Assembly (NCBI RefSeq): GCF_030005555.1
Contig: NZ_JASCQG010000008.1
Location: forward strand, 62,001-126,000
Direction of reading: 5' to 3'
DNA from: Empedobacter sedimenti
Lineage (GTDB): Bacteria; Bacteroidota; Bacteroidia; Flavobacteriales; Weeksellaceae
DNA length: 64,000 nt
Both the position numbers and the translations under genes were made by a program. How positions within the stretch are numbered: the stretch's first letter is position 1; each line of letters begins with the position of its first letter. Below the pieces are notes generated by a model. That model was not told the origin of the DNA and ran no database searches. It was given only the letters and a program-made list of their open reading frames with translations. This document shows, piece after piece, positions 33,669-42,359 of the stretch.

Positions 33669-34414
33669 TAGCTTAAAATTGTTTGAGTTAAAATTAAGTT
33701 GATCACGATAATTGCGACAGATGTCCAAACTACTGCTGTTGTAGCAGAACGACCAACTTCTAATGATCCTCCTTTTACTTTATAACCATAATATGCAGGA
33801 ATTGTTGCAATAACAAATGCGAATACCATTGTTTTAACAAATGTATAGACAAACAATTTTGTTGCCATATTCATTTGTAAACCTGTAATAAAATCGGCTG
33901 CTGACCATAATTTTGTAAAAACGCCAATATAATAACCTCCTAACAAACCAAAGCCAATAGAAATCATTACTAATAATGGATTAAAAAATACACAGGCAAT
34001 GATTTTGGGTAATATCAAGAAATTTGCAGAGTTTATACCCATTACATCCAATGCATCAATTTGTTCTGTAACCCTCATTGTACCAATACTTGATGCAATG
34101 TAAGAACCAACTTTACCAACTAAAATAAGTGACATAATTGTTGGTGCAAACTCAAGCACTAAAACAACCTTTGTTGCATAACCAATGTAAGCATCTGGAA
34201 CAGGAATTGAAGCTCCTTGAAAGTTTTGTGCCATTTGGATTGCCACTACAGCTCCCATAAACGTAGAAATGAAAGTTACAATTCCTAATGAATTAACTCC
34301 CAAATCGTATATTTCTCTTACAGTCAATTTCCAGAAAACGCCCATTTTTTGAGGTTTGCTGAATACTTTACCCAAAAGCATAAAGTATGACCCTATATTT
34401 TCGATTAGTTTCAT
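33668..34414 (-). CDS. ABC transporter permease, MlaE type
   Basis: A 248-residue inner-membrane protein of the MlaE family with about five to six helices. Family marks are TFISTFMGAVVAIQMAQNFQ, VLEFAPTIMSLILVGKVGSY (with the E-x-P-x-MxLxxxGK motif) and RVTEQIDALDVMGINSANFL. With MlaF it forms the core of a phospholipid transporter maintaining outer-membrane asymmetry. It is the first gene of a minus-strand unit (mlaE, mlaF, then an outer-membrane barrel), divergent from the SprT-like gene. Confidence 0.95.
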   Translation of the reverse strand: MKLIENIGSYFMLLGKVFSKPQKMGVFWKLTVREIYDLGVNSLGIVTFISTFMGAVVAIQMAQNFQGASIPVPDAYIGYATKVVLVLEFAPTIMSLILVGKVGSYIASSIGTMRVTEQIDALDVMGINSANFLILPKIIACVFFNPLLVMISIGFGLLGGYYIGVFTKLWSAADFITGLQMNMATKLFVYTFVKTMVFAFVIATIPAYYGYKVKGGSLEVGRSATTAVVWTSVAIIVINLILTQTILS

Positions 34415-34458
34415 TACGACAAAATTAATATTTTTATTGGAAAGGCTTTTTATTTATC

Positions 34459-35058
34459 TTGCACAATGTGAATTTAGAACAATTAATTTCTTATCTGCCT
34501 CAAAATGCCGACTTATATGTTAAGAAATGGTTAGAAAATCATTTTGTAACACTAAAAATTACAAGAAGACGGCAAACAAAATTAGGTGATTATCGTAAGT
34601 TAGTCGAAAATAACCGTCATCAAATCACTGTAAATGGAGATTTGAACCCGTTTGCTTTTTTCTTTGTTTTTACGCATGAAGTAGCACATCTCAAAACATT
34701 TGTGCAATTTGACTCGAGAAGAATCAATCCTCATGGTAAGGAATGGAAAACTATTTTTGGGCATTTACTTTTAGACTCATTAGAAATTTATCCTGATGAG
34801 TTAAAACCATATATTATTCATCATGCTAAACACCCAAAAGCCTCTTTAGGAGCTGATATTAATGTTTCTAAATTTATTATTGATGATAAAAATCCTACTC
34901 AAACTTATTTAGAAGATTTAGAGGATGGCACAGTATTTTCTATTGGAAAAAGAATTTTTAAAAAAGAAACGAAGCGAAAATTAAGGTATCTTTGTATCGA
35001 ACTCAAAACCAACAAAAAATACTTGATAAGCGCTACCGCAACTGTAAATAAACTATAA
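34459..35058 (+). CDS. SprT-like zinc metalloprotease domain protein
   Basis: A 199-residue soluble protein of the SprT-like group. The zinc motif is THEVAHLKTF (HExxH) followed by INPHGKEWK, whose His should be the third ligand. This is the layout of the SprT/Spartan catalytic core, which in eukaryotes cuts DNA-protein cross-links; the bacterial role is unclear. The start is uncertain: TTG at 34459 or GTG at 34468. TATCTTG at 34455-34461 resembles a promoter -7 box and would favour the GTG with almost no leader. It is 8 bp before the next gene, so the two are one unit. Confidence 0.85.
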   Translation: MHNVNLEQLISYLPQNADLYVKKWLENHFVTLKITRRRQTKLGDYRKLVENNRHQITVNGDLNPFAFFFVFTHEVAHLKTFVQFDSRRINPHGKEWKTIFGHLLLDSLEIYPDELKPYIIHHAKHPKASLGADINVSKFIIDDKNPTQTYLEDLEDGTVFSIGKRIFKKETKRKLRYLCIELKTNKKYLISATATVNKL

Positions 35059-35066
35059 AAACCATC

Positions 35067-36161
35067 ATGAATAATAAAGATAATTACGCTGTTATTTTGG
35101 CCAGCGGAACTGGAGTGAGATTATGGCCGTTGAGCACATTAAAAAAACCAAAACAATTTCATGATTTACTAGGAATCGGGCAAACATTTATTCAACTTAC
35201 TTATAACCGATTAAAAAAAGTTGTTCCGCAGGAAAACATTTTCATCTTAACTATTTCTGATTACAAAGAATTGGTTCTAGAACAACTTCCTGAGTTTAAC
35301 GAAAGCAATTTTATCATAGAGCCTCGTGCTATGAATACCGCTGCGTGTAATTTATTAGCAGCCTTAACTATTCAACAAATTAATCCAAACGCTAAATTAG
35401 TTATTTCTCCATCTGATCATTTCGTTTTACACGAAGATGAATTTGTAGAAAAAACAACTATTGCTATTGACAATGCTGACGATGATAAATTAATCACGCT
35501 TGGAGTTGCTCCAACTCGTCCTGATGTTAATTACAGCTACATACAGTTTGTTGAAAGTCCAAAACCAATCAAAAAAGTAAAATCATATATTGATAAACCT
35601 GATTTAGAATTTGCGGAGTCATTTATTGTAAGTGGCGAATTTATTTGGAATACAGGAATTTTGATTTGGTCTGTAGACAGTATCATCAAATCTTTTCAGC
35701 AACATCTTCCTTTTATGTTAGAAACACTGAAACAATATTTTGATATGCCAAAAGAGTTACAAAGTAACAAAACATTAAAGCCAATTTACACAACGCTTGA
35801 TGTAACATCTATCAACAAAGGAATTTTAGAGAAAGCAGATAATGTTTATGTAATTCCGACAACTTTTGGATGGAGTGATATCGGAACGTGGTCTGCAATC
35901 AACGAAAAGTACAAATACACAGGAGAAGATCAAGACGAAAATCAAAACACCTTATTATGTACTCATTTTTCTGGTTACAACGCCAAAAACAATTTCATCT
36001 ATTCTACTCAAGATAAGGCGATTATTATTGAAGGATTGGAGAACTATGTTGTGATAAATTCTAAGAAAGGATTATTAATTTGTCCGCGTAGCAATGTTCA
36101 AAATATCAAAACGTATGTGAGCGATCTGAAATTGCAAAAAAAAGGTGAAAAATATTGCTAG
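35067..36161 (+). CDS. manC: Mannose-1-phosphate guanylyltransferase
   Basis: A 364-residue nucleotidyltransferase making GDP-mannose from GTP and mannose-1-phosphate, for surface polysaccharides. The N-terminal GTP-binding loop is ILASGTGVRLWPLSTLKKPK, where the usual GGSGTR is varied to ASGTGVR, and PKQF and SPSDHFVLHE follow. Later come FIWNTGILIWS and TTFGWSDIGTWSA. It is the short form without a phosphomannose isomerase domain. Co-transcribed with the SprT-like gene. The exact sugar is by family resemblance. Confidence 0.92.
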   Translation: MNNKDNYAVILASGTGVRLWPLSTLKKPKQFHDLLGIGQTFIQLTYNRLKKVVPQENIFILTISDYKELVLEQLPEFNESNFIIEPRAMNTAACNLLAALTIQQINPNAKLVISPSDHFVLHEDEFVEKTTIAIDNADDDKLITLGVAPTRPDVNYSYIQFVESPKPIKKVKSYIDKPDLEFAESFIVSGEFIWNTGILIWSVDSIIKSFQQHLPFMLETLKQYFDMPKELQSNKTLKPIYTTLDVTSINKGILEKADNVYVIPTTFGWSDIGTWSAINEKYKYTGEDQDENQNTLLCTHFSGYNAKNNFIYSTQDKAIIIEGLENYVVINSKKGLLICPRSNVQNIKTYVSDLKLQKKGEKYC

Positions 36162-36177
36162 TTCAATTATATAAATT

Positions 36178-36209
36178 AAAAAACGCGAATCTTTCAATTC
36201 GCGTTTTTT
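36178..36209 (+). terminator. Bidirectional intrinsic terminator
   Basis: AAAAAACGCGAAT/ATTCGCGTTTTTT perfect stem between convergent genes. Confidence 0.92.
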
Positions 36210-36210
36210 A

Positions 36211-37185
36211 TTATTTTAATGTAATAACATTCTGACCAACTTTATATCCATTTTGATAGATGTCAATTTTATATTCTCCTTTCGGGAAATCATAGTCCAT
36301 CCAATCAAAAGAAACCCTTGATCCTGACATATTATTATAATTTACTTTTACACGATCAGAATAATCAACAGAAGCGCCTGAGCGTAAAGTTGTCTCTCCT
36401 GAATTTGCTCCTTTAAATTTACCTATTTCACCATCTGGTTTATAGACTGTCACAAATAATTCTTTTGTATCAGATTTTGCGTTTAAGTTTTTATCCAAAT
36501 CAAAAGTAACTCTTACTTTATCTATACGTCTTGCACGCGTTGTTTCAACTTCTTTTCCACTCGATTTTACGTGCAAACCTTTTATAGTATAATTAGAAAC
36601 TGATAAAGTCGAATTTGTTTCGCTAATTAAATTTTGGTGGCTTTCTTTTTCTTGATTAAGGTTTGTTTCGACTGTTTTCTTCTCATTCGATAAAGAAGTA
36701 TTTTCCGAAACTAATTCTGTATTCTTATTCGTTAATTTTTTATTTTCATCTTTCAGACGAACAATTTCTTCTTTAAAAACTTTGATATCCGATTGCAAAG
36801 AAACAATTAAACGTTTAGCACGTTGTAACTCGTCACTTGTAATTCCTTCTTTATTTAAGATAGATTGTATTTCTTTTTGTTTGTCTAAAATCAATCGATC
36901 TTGATAATTTAGAGATGAATCTTTTTTAACAACACGGGTTTTAGCATCATCAAAATCAGCTCTTACAATTCTTAATTCTTGCTTCAAAATCTCACGAGAA
37001 CGCTCTAAATCATTGATATCACCTTGCATTTCATTTGATGTTTTAGCATTTGCTTCTTTAGAGTACACAATATACCCTACAGCCAAAAGCAAACAAACTG
37101 CTAGTACTGCAATAATAATGTTTTTAAGTAATTCTTTATTATGTTTAGAGTTAGTCGAGGGTTCTAAATCTTTATATTCAGTCAT
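36211..37185 (-). CDS. Membrane-anchored coiled-coil protein, paralogue of the gene at 6959-7975
   Basis: A 324-residue protein with the same plan as the gene near 7 kb: a cytoplasmic head (about 1-20), one transmembrane helix (about 22-43), a long coiled coil (about 45-200) and a C-terminal beta domain. Shared marks are STLSVSN, IKGLHVKSSGKEVETTRARR, IDKVRVTFDLDKN, an LRSG turn, and a final VGQNVITLK corresponding to ISQAKITLN in the other copy. The unit LNKEGITSDELQRAKRLI in the coil also has its match. Function unknown; likely periplasmic and possibly homo- or hetero-oligomeric with its paralogue. Confidence 0.85.
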   Translation of the reverse strand: MTEYKDLEPSTNSKHNKELLKNIIIAVLAVCLLLAVGYIVYSKEANAKTSNEMQGDINDLERSREILKQELRIVRADFDDAKTRVVKKDSSLNYQDRLILDKQKEIQSILNKEGITSDELQRAKRLIVSLQSDIKVFKEEIVRLKDENKKLTNKNTELVSENTSLSNEKKTVETNLNQEKESHQNLISETNSTLSVSNYTIKGLHVKSSGKEVETTRARRIDKVRVTFDLDKNLNAKSDTKELFVTVYKPDGEIGKFKGANSGETTLRSGASVDYSDRVKVNYNNMSGSRVSFDWMDYDFPKGEYKIDIYQNGYKVGQNVITLK

Positions 37186-37287
37186 TCTTTTTATTTCGGA
37201 GAAATTCTATTAACACAAAAACTAAACCATTTTAATCAAGTGTGTTAAAAAGTTAAAATTTTAACAATTACAATATTAGTTAAAATT

Positions 37288-37319
37288 AAAAAGTCTCACA
37301 AAATTGCAAGACTTTTTTT
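37288..37319 (-). terminator. Intrinsic terminator of the YtxH/LEA-like gene
   Basis: AAAAAGTCT/AGACTTTTT arms with an AT-rich centre, T-run on both strands. It is just past the stop at 37321. Confidence 0.75.
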
Positions 37320-37320
37320 A

Positions 37321-37752
37321 TTAATTTTCTTCTTTCGTAATATCCGACTTTATGTCATCTAACTTATTTTCAGCATCTTTTTTCAATTCTTCTGCTTTTC
37401 TTTCTAAGTCTGTTTTGTCATCCTTCAAAGCATCTTTTACATCCGAAACTTTATCTTTTACATACTCACTTGTTTCGTGCATTTGCTTTTCAGCAACATC
37501 TTTTATATCGTTATACTCTTGCTTTGTTCTTTCTTTAAAATCCTTTGCAGCATCTTTAGATTGAGTTTTAAGCTCCCCTCCTGCTTCTTTTAAATTTGCA
37601 AAAGTTTTCTTCGCAAAATCAGAAGCATCGTCTGCAATCAAAGTTCCTGTTTTTTTTACAGTTGCAGAAACATCATCAAATTTATCTCCCGCAACATCAA
37701 TTGCAGTCTCTGTTTTTCCTAATATTCGTTTCAAAAAATCTCTAAGTCCCAT
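37321..37752 (-). CDS. YtxH/LEA-like helical protein
   Basis: A 143-residue, highly charged, almost wholly helical protein rich in Lys, Asp, Glu and Ala, with repeated amphipathic segments (DVAGDKFDDVSATVKKT, DFAKKTFANLKEAGGELK, SEYVKDKVSDVKDALKDD). The composition and roughly 11-residue periodicity resemble late-embryogenesis-abundant and YtxH-type stress proteins. There is no signal peptide or membrane helix. A stabilising or stress role is plausible but inferred. It has its own terminator. Confidence 0.75.
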   Translation of the reverse strand: MGLRDFLKRILGKTETAIDVAGDKFDDVSATVKKTGTLIADDASDFAKKTFANLKEAGGELKTQSKDAAKDFKERTKQEYNDIKDVAEKQMHETSEYVKDKVSDVKDALKDDKTDLERKAEELKKDAENKLDDIKSDITKEEN

Positions 37753-37841
37753 AATAATTTATTTTGTTGATTATTTTCATTTTAAATTTACTGCTTCATT
37801 CAATATAATAATAAGTTTTTTACAATTTTTTAGATAAAATT

Positions 37842-38738
37842 ATGATTATCAATTATTTTAATAAGTTTTCTTTCGGAATATTCATTCTTAGTTTACTGAC
37901 AATTTCTGCCTGTAATCCAAAATCGAATCAAACTGAAACGACTACTCATTCTACTGCTCAAAATATATCTTTCAATTATTCAGCCAAAAACAAAAACTAT
38001 GTAAGCGCTCATCGCGGAGGAAGTGGAATAAAAGGATATCCTGAAAATTCTGTTGAAACATTTGAATATTTATATCAAAAAGGAATTCAGATTTTTGAGA
38101 TTGATGTAGCAGAAACAAAAGATCTGCAACTCATTTTGATGCATGACAATTCTTTGCAACGAACAAGCACAGGGCGACAAGATGTCAATCAAGTTGATTT
38201 AAAAACGATAAAGGAATACTTTTTGGTAGATGATTTTGGACAACAAACGCCTTTCAGAATTCCAACTTTTACTGAAGCCTTAAATTGGGGAAAACAGAAA
38301 CCTATTTATTTTATGGTTGACATCAAAAAAGGAGTTGATTATAAAGATATCGTTTCAATAATTGAACAAGAAAACATGCAAAAACAGGTAGTTTTGGTAA
38401 CTTATACTGTAGGCCAAGCAAAAAAACTGCATCAATTAGCTCCAGAAATGCTGCTATCTGTTTCGATGCGAAATGAACGAGAATTGAACGAAATGCTGAA
38501 TAGTGGAATTCCGACAGATAAAATGGTTGCTTTTACTGGAACAAGAAGAAATGACAAATCGTTTTTAGATAAAATTCATGCTAAAAATATAGTAGTCATT
38601 TTTGGAACATTAGGTAACTTAGACAAGAGTTCGGCTGCAAAAAATGGACAACTTTACCGCGATTTAGAAAACGATGGTGTAGATATTTTTGCAACAGACA
38701 GAGCGCTTGATGTTCATCAAACAATTAATAAAAATTAA
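37842..38738 (+). CDS. Glycerophosphodiester phosphodiesterase family lipoprotein
   Basis: A 298-residue lipoprotein (signal ending LTISAC, Cys at about 24) with a GDPD TIM barrel. The catalytic entry is SAHRGGSGIKGYPENSVETF (His-Arg, and Glu in PEN), followed by FEIDVAETKD and LMHDNSLQRTSTG, which supply the metal-binding Glu/Asp and second His. It should hydrolyse deacylated phospholipids to glycerol-3-phosphate in the periplasm or at the surface. It ends exactly where bshC begins, so the two are co-transcribed. Confidence 0.92.
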   Translation: MIINYFNKFSFGIFILSLLTISACNPKSNQTETTTHSTAQNISFNYSAKNKNYVSAHRGGSGIKGYPENSVETFEYLYQKGIQIFEIDVAETKDLQLILMHDNSLQRTSTGRQDVNQVDLKTIKEYFLVDDFGQQTPFRIPTFTEALNWGKQKPIYFMVDIKKGVDYKDIVSIIEQENMQKQVVLVTYTVGQAKKLHQLAPEMLLSVSMRNERELNEMLNSGIPTDKMVAFTGTRRNDKSFLDKIHAKNIVVIFGTLGNLDKSSAAKNGQLYRDLENDGVDIFATDRALDVHQTINKN

Positions 38739-40337
38739 ATGGAAACAATATCACTAAAGGATTCTAATTATTTCTCAAAATTGATGTTAAATTACATCAA
38801 TCAAGATGAGAGTTTAAAAGAATTCTATACTCTATTTCCTAACAAAGATAATTACCTAAAACAAGCTAAAAAGAAGCTTGAAAATTATACAAATCGTGAA
38901 GTTTTAGTTGAACAAATTACACAACAATTAAGCGGTTTAGAATTATCAAAAAAACAACAAAAAAACCTGAAAAAACTTTCAGAAAAAAATACGGTTACAA
39001 TTACAACAGGACATCAATTAAATTTATTCACAGGTCCTATTTTCTTTTTCTATAAAATTTTGCAAGTTATAAAAGCTTGCAAAGAATTAAATAATGAACA
39101 AGAAGAATTCAACTTTGTTCCTATTTTTTGGATGGCAACAGAAGATCATGATTTTGAAGAAATCAATCATTTCAAGTTTGGAGATCGTATTGTACATTGG
39201 GAAAAACAACATGGAGGACCAGTTGGACGATTAACAACAGAAGGTTTACAAGACGTTTTTCACTCATTTTTGACACTTTTACCAAATGGAAAAAAGAAAA
39301 ATGAACTACAAGAACTGATTAAGCAATCGTATTTATCGAACGACACATTAACGACCGCTACAAAAAAATTAGTTCATCTTTTATTCGCAGATTATGGTTT
39401 GTTATTTATTGATGGAGATGATAAGGAATTAAAAAAACTGATGATCAAAACGTTTGAAGAAGAGCTTCTTCAGTCAAAATCATATAATAATGTAATTCCT
39501 CAAAACCAAAAATTAGAAGATTTAGGTTACTCTATACAAGTGAATCCGAGAGAGATTAATTTGTTTTATATGAACGAAAATAATTCGCGCGAACGAATTG
39601 TTGAAGAAAATGGAACGTATTTTGTCAATACTACTTCAATCAAATTTACGAAAGAAGAAATTATTGCCGATTTACATCAAAATCCTGATAAATTTAGTCC
39701 AAATGTAATTTTGCGTCCGTTGTATCAAGAAACCATTTTGCCTAATGTTGCTTACATTGGTGGTGGTGGTGAAATTGCTTATTGGTTTCAACTGAAAGAA
39801 ATGTTCAACCATTTTGAAATTGATTTTCCGATGTTAGTTTTACGAAATTCGATGCTAATTAGAACAGAAAAACAACACGCAAAACAAGTAAAATTAAATT
39901 TATCAAACGAAGATTTGTTCTCTAATAGTTTAATTATCACCAAAAAACGTGTGATGGATTCATCCGAAATTGCTCCAAAAATTCCTGCATTGGAAGATGA
40001 ATTGAACAATATTTTTGAACGATTAGAAAGTTTAAGCAATTTGACAGATTCTTCGTTTGCGGATATGATACAAGCTCAACGCACCAAACAATTAAAAGGT
40101 TTTGAGCGTATCAAAAAGAGATTAATTCATGCCGAAGTGAAACAAAACGAAGATATTTTGAGAAGAATTGATGAACTTTTGACCGATCTTAATCAACAAA
40201 ATGGATTGCAAGAACGTGTCAAAAATTTTGCAGACTTTGATTACATTGACGTACACTATTTCATTGATTTTATTGCAGATAGTCTTCAACCTTTCGAATT
40301 TGAGTTTATAATAAATACCCTTAACGAAGAATTATAA
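38739..40337 (+). CDS. bshC: Bacillithiol biosynthesis cysteine-adding enzyme BshC
   Basis: A 532-residue enzyme that adds cysteine to GlcN-malate, the last step of bacillithiol synthesis. Hallmarks are TITTGHQLNLFTGPIFFFYK, PIFWMATEDHDFEEINHF and later NVILRPLYQETILPN and YIGGGGEIAYW. The C-terminal third is a long coiled coil. Length is right (about 530). The ATG follows the upstream GDPD stop directly. Presence of bshC indicates that bacillithiol is the low-molecular-weight thiol in this organism, which bears on the GshB-like gene at 51.9 kb. Confidence 0.96.
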   Translation: METISLKDSNYFSKLMLNYINQDESLKEFYTLFPNKDNYLKQAKKKLENYTNREVLVEQITQQLSGLELSKKQQKNLKKLSEKNTVTITTGHQLNLFTGPIFFFYKILQVIKACKELNNEQEEFNFVPIFWMATEDHDFEEINHFKFGDRIVHWEKQHGGPVGRLTTEGLQDVFHSFLTLLPNGKKKNELQELIKQSYLSNDTLTTATKKLVHLLFADYGLLFIDGDDKELKKLMIKTFEEELLQSKSYNNVIPQNQKLEDLGYSIQVNPREINLFYMNENNSRERIVEENGTYFVNTTSIKFTKEEIIADLHQNPDKFSPNVILRPLYQETILPNVAYIGGGGEIAYWFQLKEMFNHFEIDFPMLVLRNSMLIRTEKQHAKQVKLNLSNEDLFSNSLIITKKRVMDSSEIAPKIPALEDELNNIFERLESLSNLTDSSFADMIQAQRTKQLKGFERIKKRLIHAEVKQNEDILRRIDELLTDLNQQNGLQERVKNFADFDYIDVHYFIDFIADSLQPFEFEFIINTLNEEL

Positions 40338-40351
40338 AGAAACATAATTCG

Positions 40352-40359
40352 TATATTTG
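40352..40359 (+). promoter_or_regulatory. Candidate -7 box before the LysM gene
   Basis: TATATTTG fits TAnnTTTG and lies 20 bp before the ATG. No well-spaced TTG is evident. Confidence 0.4.
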
Positions 40360-40378
40360 ACCACGAAAATTCATCTAA

Positions 40379-42229
40379 ATGAAAAAAATATTAGCTTTAT
40401 TGTTATTTGTTGGTGCAACAGCACTTTATGCTCAACAAAAAACGCATACAGTTCAAGCCAAAGAAACTATCTACGGAATCTCTAAACAATACGGAATTCC
40501 GATGGAAGAATTGTATAAAGCAAATCCAAAAATCGAGAAAAGTGGAATTCATCCTGGTGATTTAATCATTCTTCCAGGAAAAGGAACAACAACTGTAAAA
40601 CCAGTAGAAAGTACAACAGCAACTACGACAACAACAGCTGTTAGTTTTGATGATCCAAACTATAATTTCATTACCATTCAACCAAAAGAAACTGTTTATA
40701 ATTTAGTCAAGAAATACAAAGTTTCTGAAGCAACTTTAATTTCTTTGAATCCACAAATTAAAGAGCGTGGATTAGAAGTTGGTGATGTGATTAAATTACC
40801 AAAAGATACATCGAGCAAAACTTTTTCTGTTCCAAAAGGGACGCATTTAATCAAGAAAGGCGAAACATTGTATACCTTATCAAAACAATATAATGTTAGT
40901 GTAGATGATTTTTATGCCGAAAATCCTGAATTACAAACTGGTGTAAAAGAAGGAATGGTAGTTAAGATTCCGAAAAAATCTGGTTCGGTTGTTATCGAAG
41001 AAAATACAATTAATTATGTTGTACAAAACGGAGATTCTGCATACAGTATTTTAGAAAAATATAATACAACTTTAGACGAATTGTTACGCTTAAATCCTGA
41101 TGTAATCAATGGTTTAAAAGCTGGTATGACGCTAAAATTACCATTACAAAAAGGAGCTAAAATCGTAAAATATGGTTCTGCTGGAAAGTTGAAACGCGCA
41201 AACGATAACCAAATAAATGTTGTGATGATGTTACCGTTTGATGTAGCAAACAATCCGCAACTAAAAAATTCGCAAGCAATGCAATTTTTTACGGGAGCTA
41301 AATTAGCCTTAACTCGTTTAATGAAAAATGGTAAAAGTGTAAATGTAAAAGTAATTGATTCTAAAAATGGATCAATTCAAGATATTTTATCGACAACGGA
41401 TTTCAGTAAAACGGATGCGATATTTACACCGCTTAATGTTTCTGAAGCTACTGAAGTTGCAAGTTTCTTTGCAAATTCGGGAATTGCTGTTATTTCACCT
41501 TACGCAAACGAAGATTCTTTAAATTCTTTTACAGATTTAATTATAGCAAATCCAAAAGACGAAGCTATTGCTGATCAAATTATCGAAGAAATCAACAAAA
41601 ATTTTGCTGGTGAGCAAGTTTACTTATTAACAAATCGTGACGATCAAGAACTAGCAAATTACACAAAAAGACAATTAGAAAAACAACTAAAAGCTAATGT
41701 TGTAATTGTTGATAATGCTTCAAAAATTGTGCAACCACATGACAAAGTAGATGGTGTTGATTATTATACGCCAATTATTACTGTTTTGGTTGGAGATGAT
41801 GATAATTTAGGAAAACAATATTTAGAAAAACTGAAAACATTTAACAAAGATAATATCAAAGCATACGGTATAAAATCGGTTTCAGTTTATGATGTTTATA
41901 GTGCACATAACGCTAAAAACATTGATGCTTTCCGCGAATTTGGATTTATTTTCAGTACTGCACGATTAATTAATACACGTGATACAGAAGTTCAAAGTAT
42001 TTTGAAAGATTTTAAAGAAGTATACTGTGAATTTCCTACGCGTTACGAGCAATTAGGATACGATGTAACTTATGATATTGTAGACCGAATGAACAATAAA
42101 GGTGATGTAATGAATAACATTTCGACAGAAAATACTCGTATGTCATCAAAGTTTGCTTACAAAAAATTAAGTGGGCAAAAAGCCTATACAAATGATGCTA
42201 CCCGCGTAGTTAGATTACCAAAAAAATAG
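40379..42229 (+). CDS. LysM protein with a periplasmic-binding-protein-like domain
   Basis: A 616-residue exported protein (signal peptide MKKILALLLFVGATALYAQ). Four LysM repeats (about 22-68, 97-145, 158-202, 216-262) each carry the GxxL or ETIY-GIS pattern and an end of the type GDLIILP, and should bind peptidoglycan. From about 280 to the end is a type-1 periplasmic-binding fold (VVMMLPFDVANNPQ, FFTGAKLALTRLM), like the ligand-binding domains of amino-acid ABC systems. No transporter is adjacent, so a sensor or scaffold role at the cell wall is more likely than transport. Co-orientation with bshC is common in relatives. Confidence 0.9.
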   Translation: MKKILALLLFVGATALYAQQKTHTVQAKETIYGISKQYGIPMEELYKANPKIEKSGIHPGDLIILPGKGTTTVKPVESTTATTTTTAVSFDDPNYNFITIQPKETVYNLVKKYKVSEATLISLNPQIKERGLEVGDVIKLPKDTSSKTFSVPKGTHLIKKGETLYTLSKQYNVSVDDFYAENPELQTGVKEGMVVKIPKKSGSVVIEENTINYVVQNGDSAYSILEKYNTTLDELLRLNPDVINGLKAGMTLKLPLQKGAKIVKYGSAGKLKRANDNQINVVMMLPFDVANNPQLKNSQAMQFFTGAKLALTRLMKNGKSVNVKVIDSKNGSIQDILSTTDFSKTDAIFTPLNVSEATEVASFFANSGIAVISPYANEDSLNSFTDLIIANPKDEAIADQIIEEINKNFAGEQVYLLTNRDDQELANYTKRQLEKQLKANVVIVDNASKIVQPHDKVDGVDYYTPIITVLVGDDDNLGKQYLEKLKTFNKDNIKAYGIKSVSVYDVYSAHNAKNIDAFREFGFIFSTARLINTRDTEVQSILKDFKEVYCEFPTRYEQLGYDVTYDIVDRMNNKGDVMNNISTENTRMSSKFAYKKLSGQKAYTNDATRVVRLPKK

Positions 42230-42254
42230 ATTTTATATCTTATCAAAATAATAG

Positions 42255-42287
42255 AAAAGCGATATCAAAATTTGGTGTCGCTTTTTT
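42255..42287 (+). terminator. Intrinsic terminator
   Basis: AAAAGCGA/TCGCTTTT arms with inner GATATC/GGTGTC pairing, followed by T-run; ends the LysM gene. Confidence 0.85.
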
Positions 42288-42359
42288 AATTTCTATTGTT
42301 TGTGAAGAATGAATAAATTGATTTCATTTTTTTTCAGAAAAATGTTTTTAAATTTGAAA

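Noticed and set aside
33669-33728. Extension of the MlaF-type protein by 20 residues
   Set aside because: It would overlap the permease gene by 60 bases; the TAATG junction at 33668 is the natural start.
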